A stretch of DNA of 13,395 nucleotides from Acidobacteriota bacterium (lineage in GTDB: Bacteria; Acidobacteriota; Blastocatellia; Pyrinomonadales; Pyrinomonadaceae). The notes under the pieces are model-generated. The model ran no database searches. It was not told the DNA's origin and saw only the letters and a list, made by a program, of their open reading frames with translations. Of the stretch, positions 6,777 to 13,395 are shown in pieces. The stretch lies in contig JACCRD010000154.1 in assembly GCA_013813755.1 (NCBI GenBank), positions 1-13,395 on the forward strand, given 5' to 3'. The position numbers and the translations under genes are program-made. The number at the start of each line of letters is the position of its first letter. Position 1 is the first letter of the stretch.

Positions 6777-6782
6777 TATAAT
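6777..6782 (+). promoter_or_regulatory. Putative -10 box upstream of rel
   Basis: A perfect TATAAT lies 43 bases before the rel ATG, in the gap after the terminator. The -35 region is poor: TTGCGA (6757-6762) is only 14 bases away, and at 17 bases the hexamer is ATGTTG. A promoter is needed here because the preceding genes end in a terminator, but the exact boxes are uncertain. Confidence 0.4.
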
Positions 6783-6824
6783 AGGTTTTTTATGGTAAAT
6801 CATTTTTAAACAATGTTTTAGGTT

Positions 6825-9032
6825 ATGATTCGGATCGAAGATGTCATTCAAAAAGTAGAAAGCAATCGCCCGGAATCAAATATTGATTTGATTCGGCGGG
6901 CATATCTATTTTCTGCATTGCATCATCGCGGACAAAAACGCGCTTCCGGCGAGCCGTATCTCGTTCATCCGCTTGCAGTAGCAAATATTTTGGCTGAAAT
7001 GCGGCTCGATGAAATGAGTGTCTCGACCGGGCTTCTTCACGATGTCGTGGAAGATACATTGGTTGACCTGGAAACAATCCGTTCGTATTTTGGTGATGAA
7101 ATTACGCGGCTGGTTGACGGCTTAACAAAAATCGCGCACATCAGTAATTTATCGAAGGAACGGCAGCAGGCTGAAAATGTTCGCAAGATGGTTTTGGCAA
7201 TGATCACGGATGTTCGCGTGGTACTTATCAAATTAGCCGACCGTCTGCATAATATGCGAACAATGCAGTTTTTAAAACCAGAAAAACGCGCCCGCATTTC
7301 GCAGGAAACTTTAGATATTTATGCGCCGATAGCGCATCGTTTGGGAATGGGAAAGGTGCGCAGCGAACTTGAAGACTTGTCGTTTCAGAATCTTTACCCG
7401 CAGGAATATAAAAAACTCGCCGACGAAGTCGACGCTCGAAGACCTGAACTCGAAGCGACCCTTGAAGACATTACCTATAAAATTAGCGCACGCCTAGGTG
7501 AAAATGACGTTCCGTTCGTCGAAATACAAGGGCGCGTCAAACGTCTGTTTTCGCTTTGGAAAAAGCTGAAAAAACAAAAAATTAGTATTGATCAGGTTTA
7601 TGATTTAATCGCGGCGCGAATAATAACTACCAATGAAAAAAAGAATTGCTATATCGCTCTAAGCGTTATCCACGATATTTGGACACCTGTTCCGGAACGT
7701 TTCAAGGACTGGATTGCGATTCCGCGCGACAACCTATATCAATCGCTTCACACCTCGGTCATCGGCGAAAACGGGCAATCATTTGAAGTGCAGATCCGCA
7801 CACAGGAGATGCACCAAACGGCGGAAGAAGGTGTTGCGGCGCACTGGAAATATAAGGAGAGTAAACTCGGCAGAAGAGATGATGATGAAAGTCTTGATGA
7901 GCTCCGAAAAACTGTCGAAAAACTTCTTCTTCCGTTAGTTGAAAATTCGACGGAAGACGAAGATTCCGAAGATTTTATCGAATCCTTGAAACTTGATTTG
8001 TATCCGAAGGATGTTTACGCGTTTACGCCTCTGGGCAAAATTATTCAATTACCAAAGGGGTCAACACCGATCGATTTTGCCTACGCAATTCATTCTGAAG
8101 TTGGCGACACCTGCACCGGAGCTAAAATTAAGGGTCGGATCGTACCGCTCAAAACTGAACTGCAAAACGGCGATGTCGTTGAAATATTAACGACTCCGCA
8201 GTCTAAACCTTCGCGTGACTGGCTGAACAGCGTTATTACATCTCGTGCTAAAAACCGAATTCGTCACTGGATTTCCGAACAACAGCGAGCCGAATCAATT
8301 GACATCGGGCGCAAACTGCTTGAAAAAGAACTTAATAAATTTCGTATCTCACCCAAAAAAATGCTCAATGATGAAAACGAAATGAAACGGATCGCCAACG
8401 AATACGGGTTAGGCAGAACGGAAGATCTACTTGCTTCGATCGGATATGGTAAAACTTTGCCGCGAAATGTTTTGGCGAAGTTTCTAGGCGCGGAAAAATT
8501 TGCCGCTCTAGATCCGGAAAAGAAGGAAGAAACCCGTATTCAGAGCGGTATGAAAGCCGTTAAAAAGTTCATTGGTCTGGGCGAAGACGCGATTATTGTC
8601 AAAGGCATTGATAATTTGCTGACGGCGCGAGCGCGGTGCTGCAACCCCCTGAGCGGCGAAAATATAATCGGCTATATTTCCCTTGGCAAAGGCATTGTTG
8701 TTCACAATAAAAATTGCAAAAATGTTGCTCAGTTAATGGTTAATCGAGAGCGTATCGTCGAGGTTGAATGGGCAAAAAATGATTCAAAACATATTCAATC
8801 GGTTCGCCTGCTCGCAACCACCGAAAACAGAACAGGAATGCTGGCAGGCATTACTAACGCCATCGCCGATATTAAAACCGGCATTCGTGATGCGCGCGCC
8901 AGCGTTTCAAAAGATGATAAAGGAATGATCGAAATAACCATCGAAGTTTTTGATAAAAAACACCTCGACAAAGTCGTAAATTCGGTTGAACAAGTCCCTG
9001 GTGTAATCGCCGTCGAACGGCTTAACATATAA
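6825..9032 (+). CDS. rel: Bifunctional (p)ppGpp synthetase/hydrolase (RelA/SpoT family)
   Basis: Long RSH enzyme of 735 residues that makes and degrades the stringent-response alarmone (p)ppGpp in the cytoplasm. The hydrolase HD domain (about 20-170) retains YLVHP with His48, LLHDVVEDT with His72, Asp73, Glu76 and Asp77, and ADRLHNMRT with Asp139 and Asn143, so hydrolysis should be active. The synthetase domain (about 230-345) has RVKRLFSLWKKLKK, VYDLIAARII, and LYQSLHTSVIGENGQSFEVQ. RFKD (292-295) is the RXKD form seen in bifunctional enzymes, not the EXDD of RelA. A TGS domain (about 396-457), a helical region, the Cys/His zinc-finger-like segment ARCCNPLSGENIIGYI through HNKNC (602-631) and an ACT domain (about 657-735) complete the usual layout. 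No good Shine-Dalgarno precedes ATG 6825, but other nearby ATGs run into stops. Confidence 0.96.
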   Translation: MIRIEDVIQKVESNRPESNIDLIRRAYLFSALHHRGQKRASGEPYLVHPLAVANILAEMRLDEMSVSTGLLHDVVEDTLVDLETIRSYFGDEITRLVDGLTKIAHISNLSKERQQAENVRKMVLAMITDVRVVLIKLADRLHNMRTMQFLKPEKRARISQETLDIYAPIAHRLGMGKVRSELEDLSFQNLYPQEYKKLADEVDARRPELEATLEDITYKISARLGENDVPFVEIQGRVKRLFSLWKKLKKQKISIDQVYDLIAARIITTNEKKNCYIALSVIHDIWTPVPERFKDWIAIPRDNLYQSLHTSVIGENGQSFEVQIRTQEMHQTAEEGVAAHWKYKESKLGRRDDDESLDELRKTVEKLLLPLVENSTEDEDSEDFIESLKLDLYPKDVYAFTPLGKIIQLPKGSTPIDFAYAIHSEVGDTCTGAKIKGRIVPLKTELQNGDVVEILTTPQSKPSRDWLNSVITSRAKNRIRHWISEQQRAESIDIGRKLLEKELNKFRISPKKMLNDENEMKRIANEYGLGRTEDLLASIGYGKTLPRNVLAKFLGAEKFAALDPEKKEETRIQSGMKAVKKFIGLGEDAIIVKGIDNLLTARARCCNPLSGENIIGYISLGKGIVVHNKNCKNVAQLMVNRERIVEVEWAKNDSKHIQSVRLLATTENRTGMLAGITNAIADIKTGIRDARASVSKDDKGMIEITIEVFDKKHLDKVVNSVEQVPGVIAVERLNI

Positions 9033-9094
9033 TTCCTTGTAATTTGTTCTTTTGTTTTAGAAAGGATAAATTGATAAAAATCAGTTTGTGAAAT

Positions 9095-9123
9095 TTGGAA
9101 TTTTGTCTCACATCTGTTAATAT
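9095..9123 (+). promoter_or_regulatory. Putative promoter of ridA
   Basis: TTGGAA (9095-9100), a 17-base spacer and TAATAT (9118-9123), each four of six to consensus. It would start transcription near 9130, about 39 bases before the ridA GTG. Confidence 0.4.
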
Positions 9124-9168
9124 TCGCCTTTTGCTTGAATAATAAAAAGAGAGAAGGCAACCATAATT

Positions 9169-9546
9169 GTGAAAGAAACAATTTCAACTAAAAACGCACC
9201 AGACGCCATCGGACCTTATTCGCAAGCCGTCAAGGTCGGAAACTTAGTTTTTTGTTCCGGGCAGATTCCGATTGATCCGACAACCGGCGAATTTGTTTCA
9301 GAAAACATCGCGGAGCAAACCAGACAAGTTTTAAAGAATTTAAGCGCTGTCCTCGAAGCGGCAGGCAGCAGTCTCGACAGTGTTGTCAAAACCACAGTTT
9401 TTTTGATTGATATGAATGAGTTTACGCAGATGAACGAAGTTTATGCCGAGTTTTTTAGCGAAAACAAACCGGCGCGAGCAACTGTGCAGGCTGCCAGATT
9501 ACCAAGAGATACACGAGTTGAAATTGATTGTATCGCGGTTATTTAA
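9169..9546 (+). CDS. ridA: RidA family reactive intermediate (enamine/imine) deaminase
   Basis: RidA is a small cytoplasmic trimeric enzyme that hydrolyses reactive enamine/imine intermediates, such as 2-aminoacrylate, released by PLP enzymes. The 125 residues match the family end to end: NAPDAIGPYSQAV (9-21), VFCSGQIPIDPTTGE (27-41), VVKTTVFLIDMNEF, and the C-terminal PARATVQAARLPRDTRVEID. Arg103 corresponds to the substrate-binding Arg105 of E. coli RidA, and Glu118 to Glu120, so activity is expected. The start is GTG 9169; no ATG is available at the right place, and AAGG lies about 11 bases upstream. It follows rel by 136 bases. A small imperfect hairpin (AATGTTTC 9545-9552 with GAAACGTT 9565-9572) overlaps the stop but lacks a T run. 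Confidence 0.95.
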   Translation: MKETISTKNAPDAIGPYSQAVKVGNLVFCSGQIPIDPTTGEFVSENIAEQTRQVLKNLSAVLEAAGSSLDSVVKTTVFLIDMNEFTQMNEVYAEFFSENKPARATVQAARLPRDTRVEIDCIAVI

Positions 9547-9594
9547 TGTTTCTCAAATATTGGTGAAACGTTAAATAACTATTAGATAAACAAC

Positions 9595-9632
9595 AAAAAG
9601 CCAAATGCACAAGTTTATTTTGCGCATTTGGC
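9595..9632 (-). terminator. Intrinsic terminator of rpmB (minus strand)
   Basis: Read on the minus strand, GCCAAATGC (9632-9624) pairs with GCATTTGGC (9608-9600) and is followed by TTTTT (9599-9595): a typical intrinsic terminator, 9-bp stem and 15-base loop. It lies 26 bases past the rpmB stop. On the plus strand there is no T run, although the hairpin could still help end ridA transcripts. Confidence 0.8.
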
Positions 9633-9664
9633 AACCGAAAAGTCAGATTTTGTTTCTAAAAAGG

Positions 9665-9859
9665 TTATGCTGCTTTGACAATTTTGCCAGATTTTATACA
9701 GCGAGTGCAAACTTTTTGTCGGTCGCTTCCGCCGTTGGGAAGTTGAACGCGTACCGGTTGCAAATTCGGATTAAAACGGCGACGAGTTTTGTTGTTCGCG
9801 TGTGAAACATTATTCCCAAATTGCGGACCTTTTCCGCAGACTTCGCATCTTTTAGCCAT
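9665..9859 (-). CDS. rpmB: 50S ribosomal protein L28
   Basis: L28 is a small protein of the large ribosomal subunit. From the ATG at 9859 it has 64 residues, beginning MAKRCEVCGKGPQFGNNVSH and continuing with the typical KTRRRFNPNLQPVRVQ. It carries two CXXC pairs (Cys5/Cys8 and Cys51/Cys54), the zinc-ribbon (C+) form of L28; bacteria with a zinc-limitation response often also hold a Cys-free copy elsewhere. An earlier in-frame ATG (9874) would add five residues, but a GGAGG (plus coordinates 9868-9872) lies eight bases before the ATG at 9859, which fixes the start. The gene stands alone on the minus strand, convergent with ridA and divergent from the folding lipoprotein. Confidence 0.95.
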   Translation of the reverse strand: MAKRCEVCGKGPQFGNNVSHANNKTRRRFNPNLQPVRVQLPNGGSDRQKVCTRCIKSGKIVKAA

Positions 9860-9929
9860 AATAGTTGCCTCCAAAATATAAAAACTGGGGTAAAATGAAA
9901 AGAGTTTTACGATAAACTCAAAAACAAGA

Positions 9930-9959
9930 TTTATATCAAATAAGTTTAACTTAAGTCAA
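9930..9959 (-). promoter_or_regulatory. Putative sigma70 promoter of rpmB
   Basis: On the minus strand, TTGACT (9959-9954), an 18-base spacer and TATAAA (9935-9930), each five of six to consensus. Transcription would start near 9923, giving a leader of about 64 bases. The region also contains GAGTTT-TACGAT-AAACTC (9902-9919), a short dyad just downstream of the expected start. The divergent gene at 10003 shares this 143-base gap, but no clear plus-strand promoter was found. Confidence 0.6.
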
Positions 9960-10002
9960 GTAATATTAGACATTGTTAATTTTTTAAGGAGTAAGAGCCA
10001 TA

Positions 10003-10518
10003 GTGCATAAACCTAATTTTAAGATATTTACGATTGCTTATTTAGCAATTTTTACCGTTATTTTTTCAAATTGTTCAAGTATTGGCAGCAGCAGTAACTC
10101 GTCTACCGGCAGCAGCGGACAGTCAAATGAAACCGCTGCCACTGTCAATGGAAAAGCAATTAAGCTGGAAGCAGTCGAACGCGCCGTCAAGCAGCAAGCG
10201 CAGGGGCAGGAATCGACACTTTCCCCGCTTGAACTTGCACAGGTGCGGCTTCAGGCACTTGAAAGTTTAATTCAGCAGGAAGTGATGTTCCAAAAAGCCG
10301 AAAAAGAAACGGCTGTTCCCAAAGATGAAGAAGTTACGCTTGAGCTTAATAAACAAAAAACTTCAAGCGGTTTATCGGCTGAGGAATTCGATAAAAGATT
10401 GAAAGAAGCAGGCGAAACAGAGGTTTCTCTGCGCGATAAAATTAAGAAAAGTTTAGCAATCAAAAAGTTGATTGACAATATAACCGGCAAAATTGACCGC
10501 CGAAAGATAAGGAAATAG
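10003..10518 (+). CDS. SurA/PrsA-like folding lipoprotein, N-terminal part (frameshifted)
   Basis: N-terminal part of a periplasmic folding factor with a SurA N-terminal chaperone domain. The start is GTG 10003, with AAGGAG 11 bases upstream. A hydrophobic signal (about 8-22) is followed by Cys24-Ser-Ser and a Ser/Gly linker (25-42), so it is a probable lipoprotein; the residue before the Cys is Asn. Residues 46-160 form the helical domain: ATVNGKAIKLEAVERAVKQQ, ALESLIQQEVMFQKAEKE and a Lys-rich helix ending KKLIDNITGKID (Asp165). Genuine coding stops matching at base 10497. After that the frame gives a short unrelated tail (RRKIRK) and a stop, while the sensible continuation is in the frame of the next entry. 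One missing C restores GAC CCG CCG AAA GAT. Together the two parts make 408 residues. Confidence 0.85.
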   Translation: MHKPNFKIFTIAYLAIFTVIFSNCSSIGSSSNSSTGSSGQSNETAATVNGKAIKLEAVERAVKQQAQGQESTLSPLELAQVRLQALESLIQQEVMFQKAEKETAVPKDEEVTLELNKQKTSSGLSAEEFDKRLKEAGETEVSLRDKIKKSLAIKKLIDNITGKIDRRKIRK

Positions 10519-11228
10519 AAGATTTCTATAACGGCAATCCGCAGGCTTTTGTCAAAAAGAAAGGCGTAAAACTTGCCGCGATTGTGGTTGACCCGGCAAA
10601 TAACGGTGAAGGCGACCAGACCACAACTGAAGTTGACGCGGTTCGGGTCGGAAATGAAATTATCGGTCAGCTAAGACAGGGCGTAGATTTCGCGACGGTC
10701 GCGCGTGAAAAAAGTGAAGACCAAAGCAGGCTTCAGGGTGGTGACTTAGGTTATATTTCCGAAGAAGAAATGAGACAGAGCTTTCCGCCGCAATTAGTAG
10801 CCGCTTTAATGGATCCGAAAACTCCGGTTGGTCAAATCTTGCCAACGCCATTTCAGGGAAAATTTTATATTTTCAAGTTGCAGGAAAGAAGCGAAAAGGA
10901 CGAAAATTTAACGCTTGAAAGTCCGGGAATTCGCGGTCAGGTAACCGATTCTTTGATCAACGCCCGCAAACAGTTGCTCGCTGCTTCTTATCAAGCAATG
11001 GCGATGAATGAAGCGAAGATTGAGAACTTTCTGGCGAAAAAAGTTGTTGAGAATCCGAACGAACTGAGTGGCGCGCGTCCGGCAGGCGCTGACGTACCGG
11101 CGGTAAACGCGAACACAAATTCAACAAACGCAAATGTCGGAAACGTTGGCAACAGCAACTTGAATATTAATTCAAATGCCAACACTAACGCCGCGACCAG
11201 GTCAACGGCAAACGCGAACGGCAGGTAA
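10500..11228 (+). CDS. SurA/PrsA-like folding lipoprotein, C-terminal parvulin-like part (frameshifted)
   Basis: Continuation of the preceding entry in the other frame. It opens with PPKDKEIEDFYNGNPQAFVK (first Pro codon completed by the missing base). A GTG at 10584 could start a separate product, but no ribosome site is visible. Residues about 190-297 of the joined protein form a parvulin (PpiC-type) domain: VDFATVAREKSEDQSR, then the signature GGDLGYIS, ending GKFYIFKLQERSE. Both histidines usual at the parvulin active site are absent: the first strand reads KLAAIVV instead of ASHIL, and the last reads KFYIFKL instead of YHIIKV. It may therefore act as a chaperone rather than an isomerase. 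After a helical region (to about 360) comes a low-complexity tail, 15 Asn in the last 41 residues, with Ala, Thr and Ser. The stop is 16 bases before a strong hairpin. Confidence 0.82.
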   Translation, partial: PKDKEIEDFYNGNPQAFVKKKGVKLAAIVVDPANNGEGDQTTTEVDAVRVGNEIIGQLRQGVDFATVAREKSEDQSRLQGGDLGYISEEEMRQSFPPQLVAALMDPKTPVGQILPTPFQGKFYIFKLQERSEKDENLTLESPGIRGQVTDSLINARKQLLAASYQAMAMNEAKIENFLAKKVVENPNELSGARPAGADVPAVNANTNSTNANVGNVGNSNLNINSNANTNAATRSTANANGR

Positions 11229-11244
11229 TCAGCCGGTAAAAATA

Positions 11245-11289
11245 AAAAAACGCAGCGAGTAACAAACATTGTTACTCGCTGCGTTTTTT
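11245..11289 (+). terminator. Perfect 21-bp terminator-like hairpin between the folding lipoprotein and ABC-F genes
   Basis: The arms at 11245-11265 and 11269-11289 are fully complementary over 21 bp: a GC-rich core (CGCAGCGAGTAAC) flanked by six A and six T, with an ACA loop. The right arm ends in TTTTTT, so it is a textbook intrinsic terminator for plus-strand transcripts; the A run on the left gives the same shape on the minus strand. The ABC-F ATG comes only 12 bases after the last T, so this hairpin must be passed, or transcription must begin within it, for that gene to be expressed. Confidence 0.88.
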
Positions 11290-11301
11290 GAGATTAAAGA
11301 A

Positions 11302-13215
11302 ATGTTATTTAGATTAGCTGAAGTTTATAAATCCTACAGCGGAAAAGAAATTTTGCGGGGTGTTTCATTTCAGGTCAACCCGGACGAAAAAATCGGTCTG
11401 GTCGGACGCAACGGCGCGGGAAAAACGACTGTTTTTCGCCTGATTACCGGAGAAGAAGGAGCTGATTCGGGTGAAATTTTTAAGACCAATAACTTAAAAA
11501 TCGGTTTGCTTGAACAGCACGTCGATTTTACAGAAAATGAAACTGTCCATACCGCCGCGCTTTCAGCGTTCGAAAGGCTGCACGACATCGAAGCCGAAAT
11601 GCGCGTTTTGGAAATACGGATGGTTGAGAACGCGACCGAAGAAGTTCTCGAAAAATACTCCGAATTGCAGACGGAGTTTGAACACGCCGATGGTTTTACT
11701 TATACCGCCAGAGCCGAAGCAATTCTTTTGGGTCTCGGTTTTACAAAGGAAAACTGGGATTTGGAAACAAAAAAATTGTCGGGTGGACAAAAAAATCGTC
11801 TGGGAATGGCGCGGCTTCTGTTGTCGAATCCGGATATTTTACTGCTTGATGAACCGACTAATCACCTCGATGTGAGCGCGGTTGAATGGCTGGAAAATTT
11901 TTTGCAGACTTACGAGAAATCTTACGTCATTATCAGCCACGACCGCTATTTTCTCGACCGCACTTGCCGCAAAGTAATTGAAATTGAGCAGGGAAAAGCT
12001 TTTTCATATGTCGGAAATTACTCTGCGTTTCTGATTGAAAGGGAATTAAGACGCGAACAGCAACAGCGCGAATTTGAAAATCAACAATCCTATATTAATA
12101 AAACAGAAGAATTTATCAGAAAAAACCTCGCTGGACAAAAAACCAAGCAAGCCAAGTCCAGACGCACGATGCTCGAGAAAATCGACCGTATTGAAGCGGT
12201 TTCGGCAGATCGTTCGAGCGGCAATTTCCAACTGAAAAATGTCGAACGCGCCGGGGTAAATGTTTTGATGGTTGAAGATTTGGCGATTGGCTACGGCGAA
12301 AAGTTTTTAGCGAAAAATATAAATTTCACTCTGCATCGCGGCGAGTGTCTGGGAATTATCGGCGGGAACGGTACGGGCAAGACGACGTTTCTTAAAACAA
12401 TCCTCGGACACCAGCGCGAACTCGACGGCAAAATAATGTGGGGAGCGAAAACGGCGATTGGATATTATTCGCAGCAACTCGAAGATTTAGACGAACGAAA
12501 CGAAATTATTGCGGAACTTCGTCGCGTTGCACCGCTCGCGGAAAACGGCGCGCTACGTTCTTTTTTAGCCAGATTTTTGTTTGTCGGTGAAGACGTTTTT
12601 AAGCGTGTGGCGGATTTGTCAGGGGGCGAAAAGGGAAGGCTCGCGCTGGCAAAACTTATTTTTTCAAATGTCAATGTCTTAGTTTTGGATGAGCCGACCA
12701 ACCATCTTGACATTCCTTCGCGGGAAGCATTGGAAAGCGCGCTTGAATCTTATCCGGGAACAATTTTAACGGTCAGCCACGACCGGTTTTTTCTCGATCA
12801 GGTCTCGACGCAAATTTTATCATTCGAGGAAAATTACAAAATTGAACTTTTTAACGGTAATTATACGGATTTTCACGATTGGAAAATTAAGAAAAACGAA
12901 AATCGAGAGCCGAGAGTCGAGAAAAACCCTGAAGTTAAAGTGCAATTAGTAAAAACGAAATCTGAACAATCGAATCTCAGCAAAAACGAACTTCAAAAGA
13001 TAAAACAGAGATTTGAGGAAGTTGAATCTGAAATAACCTCCGCCGAAGAAAGTTTAACGAAAATCACTGCTCAAATGAACGATTCGCAAATTATCGCTGA
13101 TCATTCCAGATTTCAAAAACTGACAAAAGATTATCAAACCCTTGAAAAGAAAATCCAAAATTTTTATGCCGAATGGGAGAAACTCGCCGAGCAAAACGCT
13201 TCGACCGAGATTTAA
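11302..13215 (+). CDS. ABC-F family ATP-binding protein (Uup/YdiF-type)
   Basis: ABC-F proteins have two ABC ATPase domains and no membrane part; known members act on the ribosome as translation factors or antibiotic-protection proteins. From ATG 11302 it has 637 residues. Domain 1: Walker A GRNGAGKT (35-42), signature LSGGQ (159-163), Walker B LLLDEPTNHLD (180-190). The interdomain linker (about 240-310) has the family segment FIRKNLAGQKTKQAKSRR (271-288). Domain 2: Walker A GGNGTGKT (354-361), signature LSGGE (439-443), Walker B VLVLDEPTNHLD (459-470). Both catalytic Glu (184, 464) are present. Residues 560-637 form a charged C-terminal coiled coil. A TTG at 11269 would add 11 residues but lies inside the terminator hairpin, so ATG 11302 is chosen, though its Shine-Dalgarno is weak. 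Resistance or housekeeping roles cannot be told apart here. Confidence 0.93.
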   Translation: MLFRLAEVYKSYSGKEILRGVSFQVNPDEKIGLVGRNGAGKTTVFRLITGEEGADSGEIFKTNNLKIGLLEQHVDFTENETVHTAALSAFERLHDIEAEMRVLEIRMVENATEEVLEKYSELQTEFEHADGFTYTARAEAILLGLGFTKENWDLETKKLSGGQKNRLGMARLLLSNPDILLLDEPTNHLDVSAVEWLENFLQTYEKSYVIISHDRYFLDRTCRKVIEIEQGKAFSYVGNYSAFLIERELRREQQQREFENQQSYINKTEEFIRKNLAGQKTKQAKSRRTMLEKIDRIEAVSADRSSGNFQLKNVERAGVNVLMVEDLAIGYGEKFLAKNINFTLHRGECLGIIGGNGTGKTTFLKTILGHQRELDGKIMWGAKTAIGYYSQQLEDLDERNEIIAELRRVAPLAENGALRSFLARFLFVGEDVFKRVADLSGGEKGRLALAKLIFSNVNVLVLDEPTNHLDIPSREALESALESYPGTILTVSHDRFFLDQVSTQILSFEENYKIELFNGNYTDFHDWKIKKNENREPRVEKNPEVKVQLVKTKSEQSNLSKNELQKIKQRFEEVESEITSAEESLTKITAQMNDSQIIADHSRFQKLTKDYQTLEKKIQNFYAEWEKLAEQNASTEI

Positions 13216-13253
13216 AAATTGATGCGCGGCGTCTATAAATTTATCAGTTTTTT

Positions 13254-13395
13254 TTACGATTCCATACGATAATTCGGCGCTTCTTTCGTGATGATAACGT
13301 CGTGAACGTGCGATTCGCGCAAACCGGCGGACGTGATGCGGACGAATTTAGCTTTCGTCTGCAACTCTTCGATTGAACGACAACCCGTGTAACCC
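13254..13395 (-). CDS. guaB: IMP dehydrogenase, C-terminal end (partial)
   Basis: IMP dehydrogenase oxidises IMP to XMP, the committed step of GMP synthesis. Only the last 46 residues are in the window, starting GYTGCRSIEELQTKAKFVRI and ending HDVIITKEAPNYRMES before the TAA at 13256-13254. The segment ITSAGLRESHVHDVIITKEA closely matches the conserved GuaB C-terminus (SAGLRESHVHD, TKEAPNY). The catalytic Cys loop and CBS domains lie outside. The gene is convergent with the ABC-F gene, with 38 bases between stops. That gap contains a small stem (GATGC 13221-13225, GCGTC 13229-13233) and a run of eight T (13248-13255) overlapping the guaB stop; neither forms a clear terminator. Confidence 0.95.
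   Translation of the reverse strand, partial: GYTGCRSIEELQTKAKFVRITSAGLRESHVHDVIITKEAPNYRMES

Noticed and set aside
9605..9805. Plus-strand frame over rpmB
   Set aside because: It begins in the rpmB terminator and runs opposite the recognisable L28 sequence.
10480..10520. Programmed -1 frameshifting in the folding lipoprotein gene
   Set aside because: No slippery heptamer or clear downstream stem was found at the junction; a missing base explains the data more simply.
11269..11301. TTG start extending the ABC-F protein by 11 residues
   Set aside because: The extension would be encoded by the right arm of the terminator hairpin; the family N-terminus fits ATG 11302.
13216..13255. Bidirectional terminator between the ABC-F gene and guaB
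   Set aside because: The five-bp stem is separated from the T run by 14 bases on the plus strand and has a C-A mismatch on the minus strand, so I did not call it.

Overview
The window is a stretch of bacterial chromosome, slightly AT-rich by eye, from a Gram-negative (diderm) organism. The evidence is the TonB/ExbB/ExbD apparatus, a SurA/PrsA-type periplasmic folding lipoprotein and SecDF. Gene order, the doubled exbD, the TPR lipoprotein and the Asn-rich protein tail remind me of Acidobacteriota (Blastocatellia/Pyrinomonadales), but that assignment rests on recall and is tentative. There are no signs of mobile elements, CRISPR, tRNA or rRNA.

Layout, left to right. (1) 1-2558: secD (5' end outside the window) and secF, the accessory proton-driven part of the Sec translocon, separated by a short gap carrying a heptamer tandem repeat. 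(2) 2559-2980: a 422-base gap with a good sigma70-type promoter, two small dyads at that promoter and a leader of about 285 bases. (3) 2981-6639: a tonB-exbB-exbD-exbD-TPR lipoprotein cluster, all on the plus strand with clear Shine-Dalgarno sites, closed by a hairpin terminator. (4) 6825-9546: a bifunctional (p)ppGpp synthetase/hydrolase (Rel) followed by ridA. (5) 9659-9859, minus strand: rpmB, a zinc-ribbon L28, with its own promoter and terminator. (6) 10003-11228: a SurA/PrsA-like lipoprotein split by what looks like one missing C near 10498. (7) 11245-13215: a perfect 21-bp hairpin and then an ABC-F ATPase whose start lies 12 bases after the hairpin. (8) 13254-13395, minus strand: the last 46 codons of guaB.

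Functionally this is envelope biogenesis and energised transport (SecDF, Ton system, folding lipoprotein) next to translation and stress housekeeping (Rel, RidA, L28, ABC-F, GuaB). SecDF and the Ton motor both use the proton gradient at the inner membrane. Rel and GuaB both act on guanine nucleotide pools, although nothing here shows co-regulation.

I do not see a clear undescribed system. The points most worth a second look are the frameshifted folding lipoprotein, which also lacks both parvulin active-site histidines; the hairpin just before the ABC-F start; the two lipoproteins with Asn before the lipidated Cys; the structured promoter/leader of the Ton cluster; and the heptamer repeat between secD and secF.
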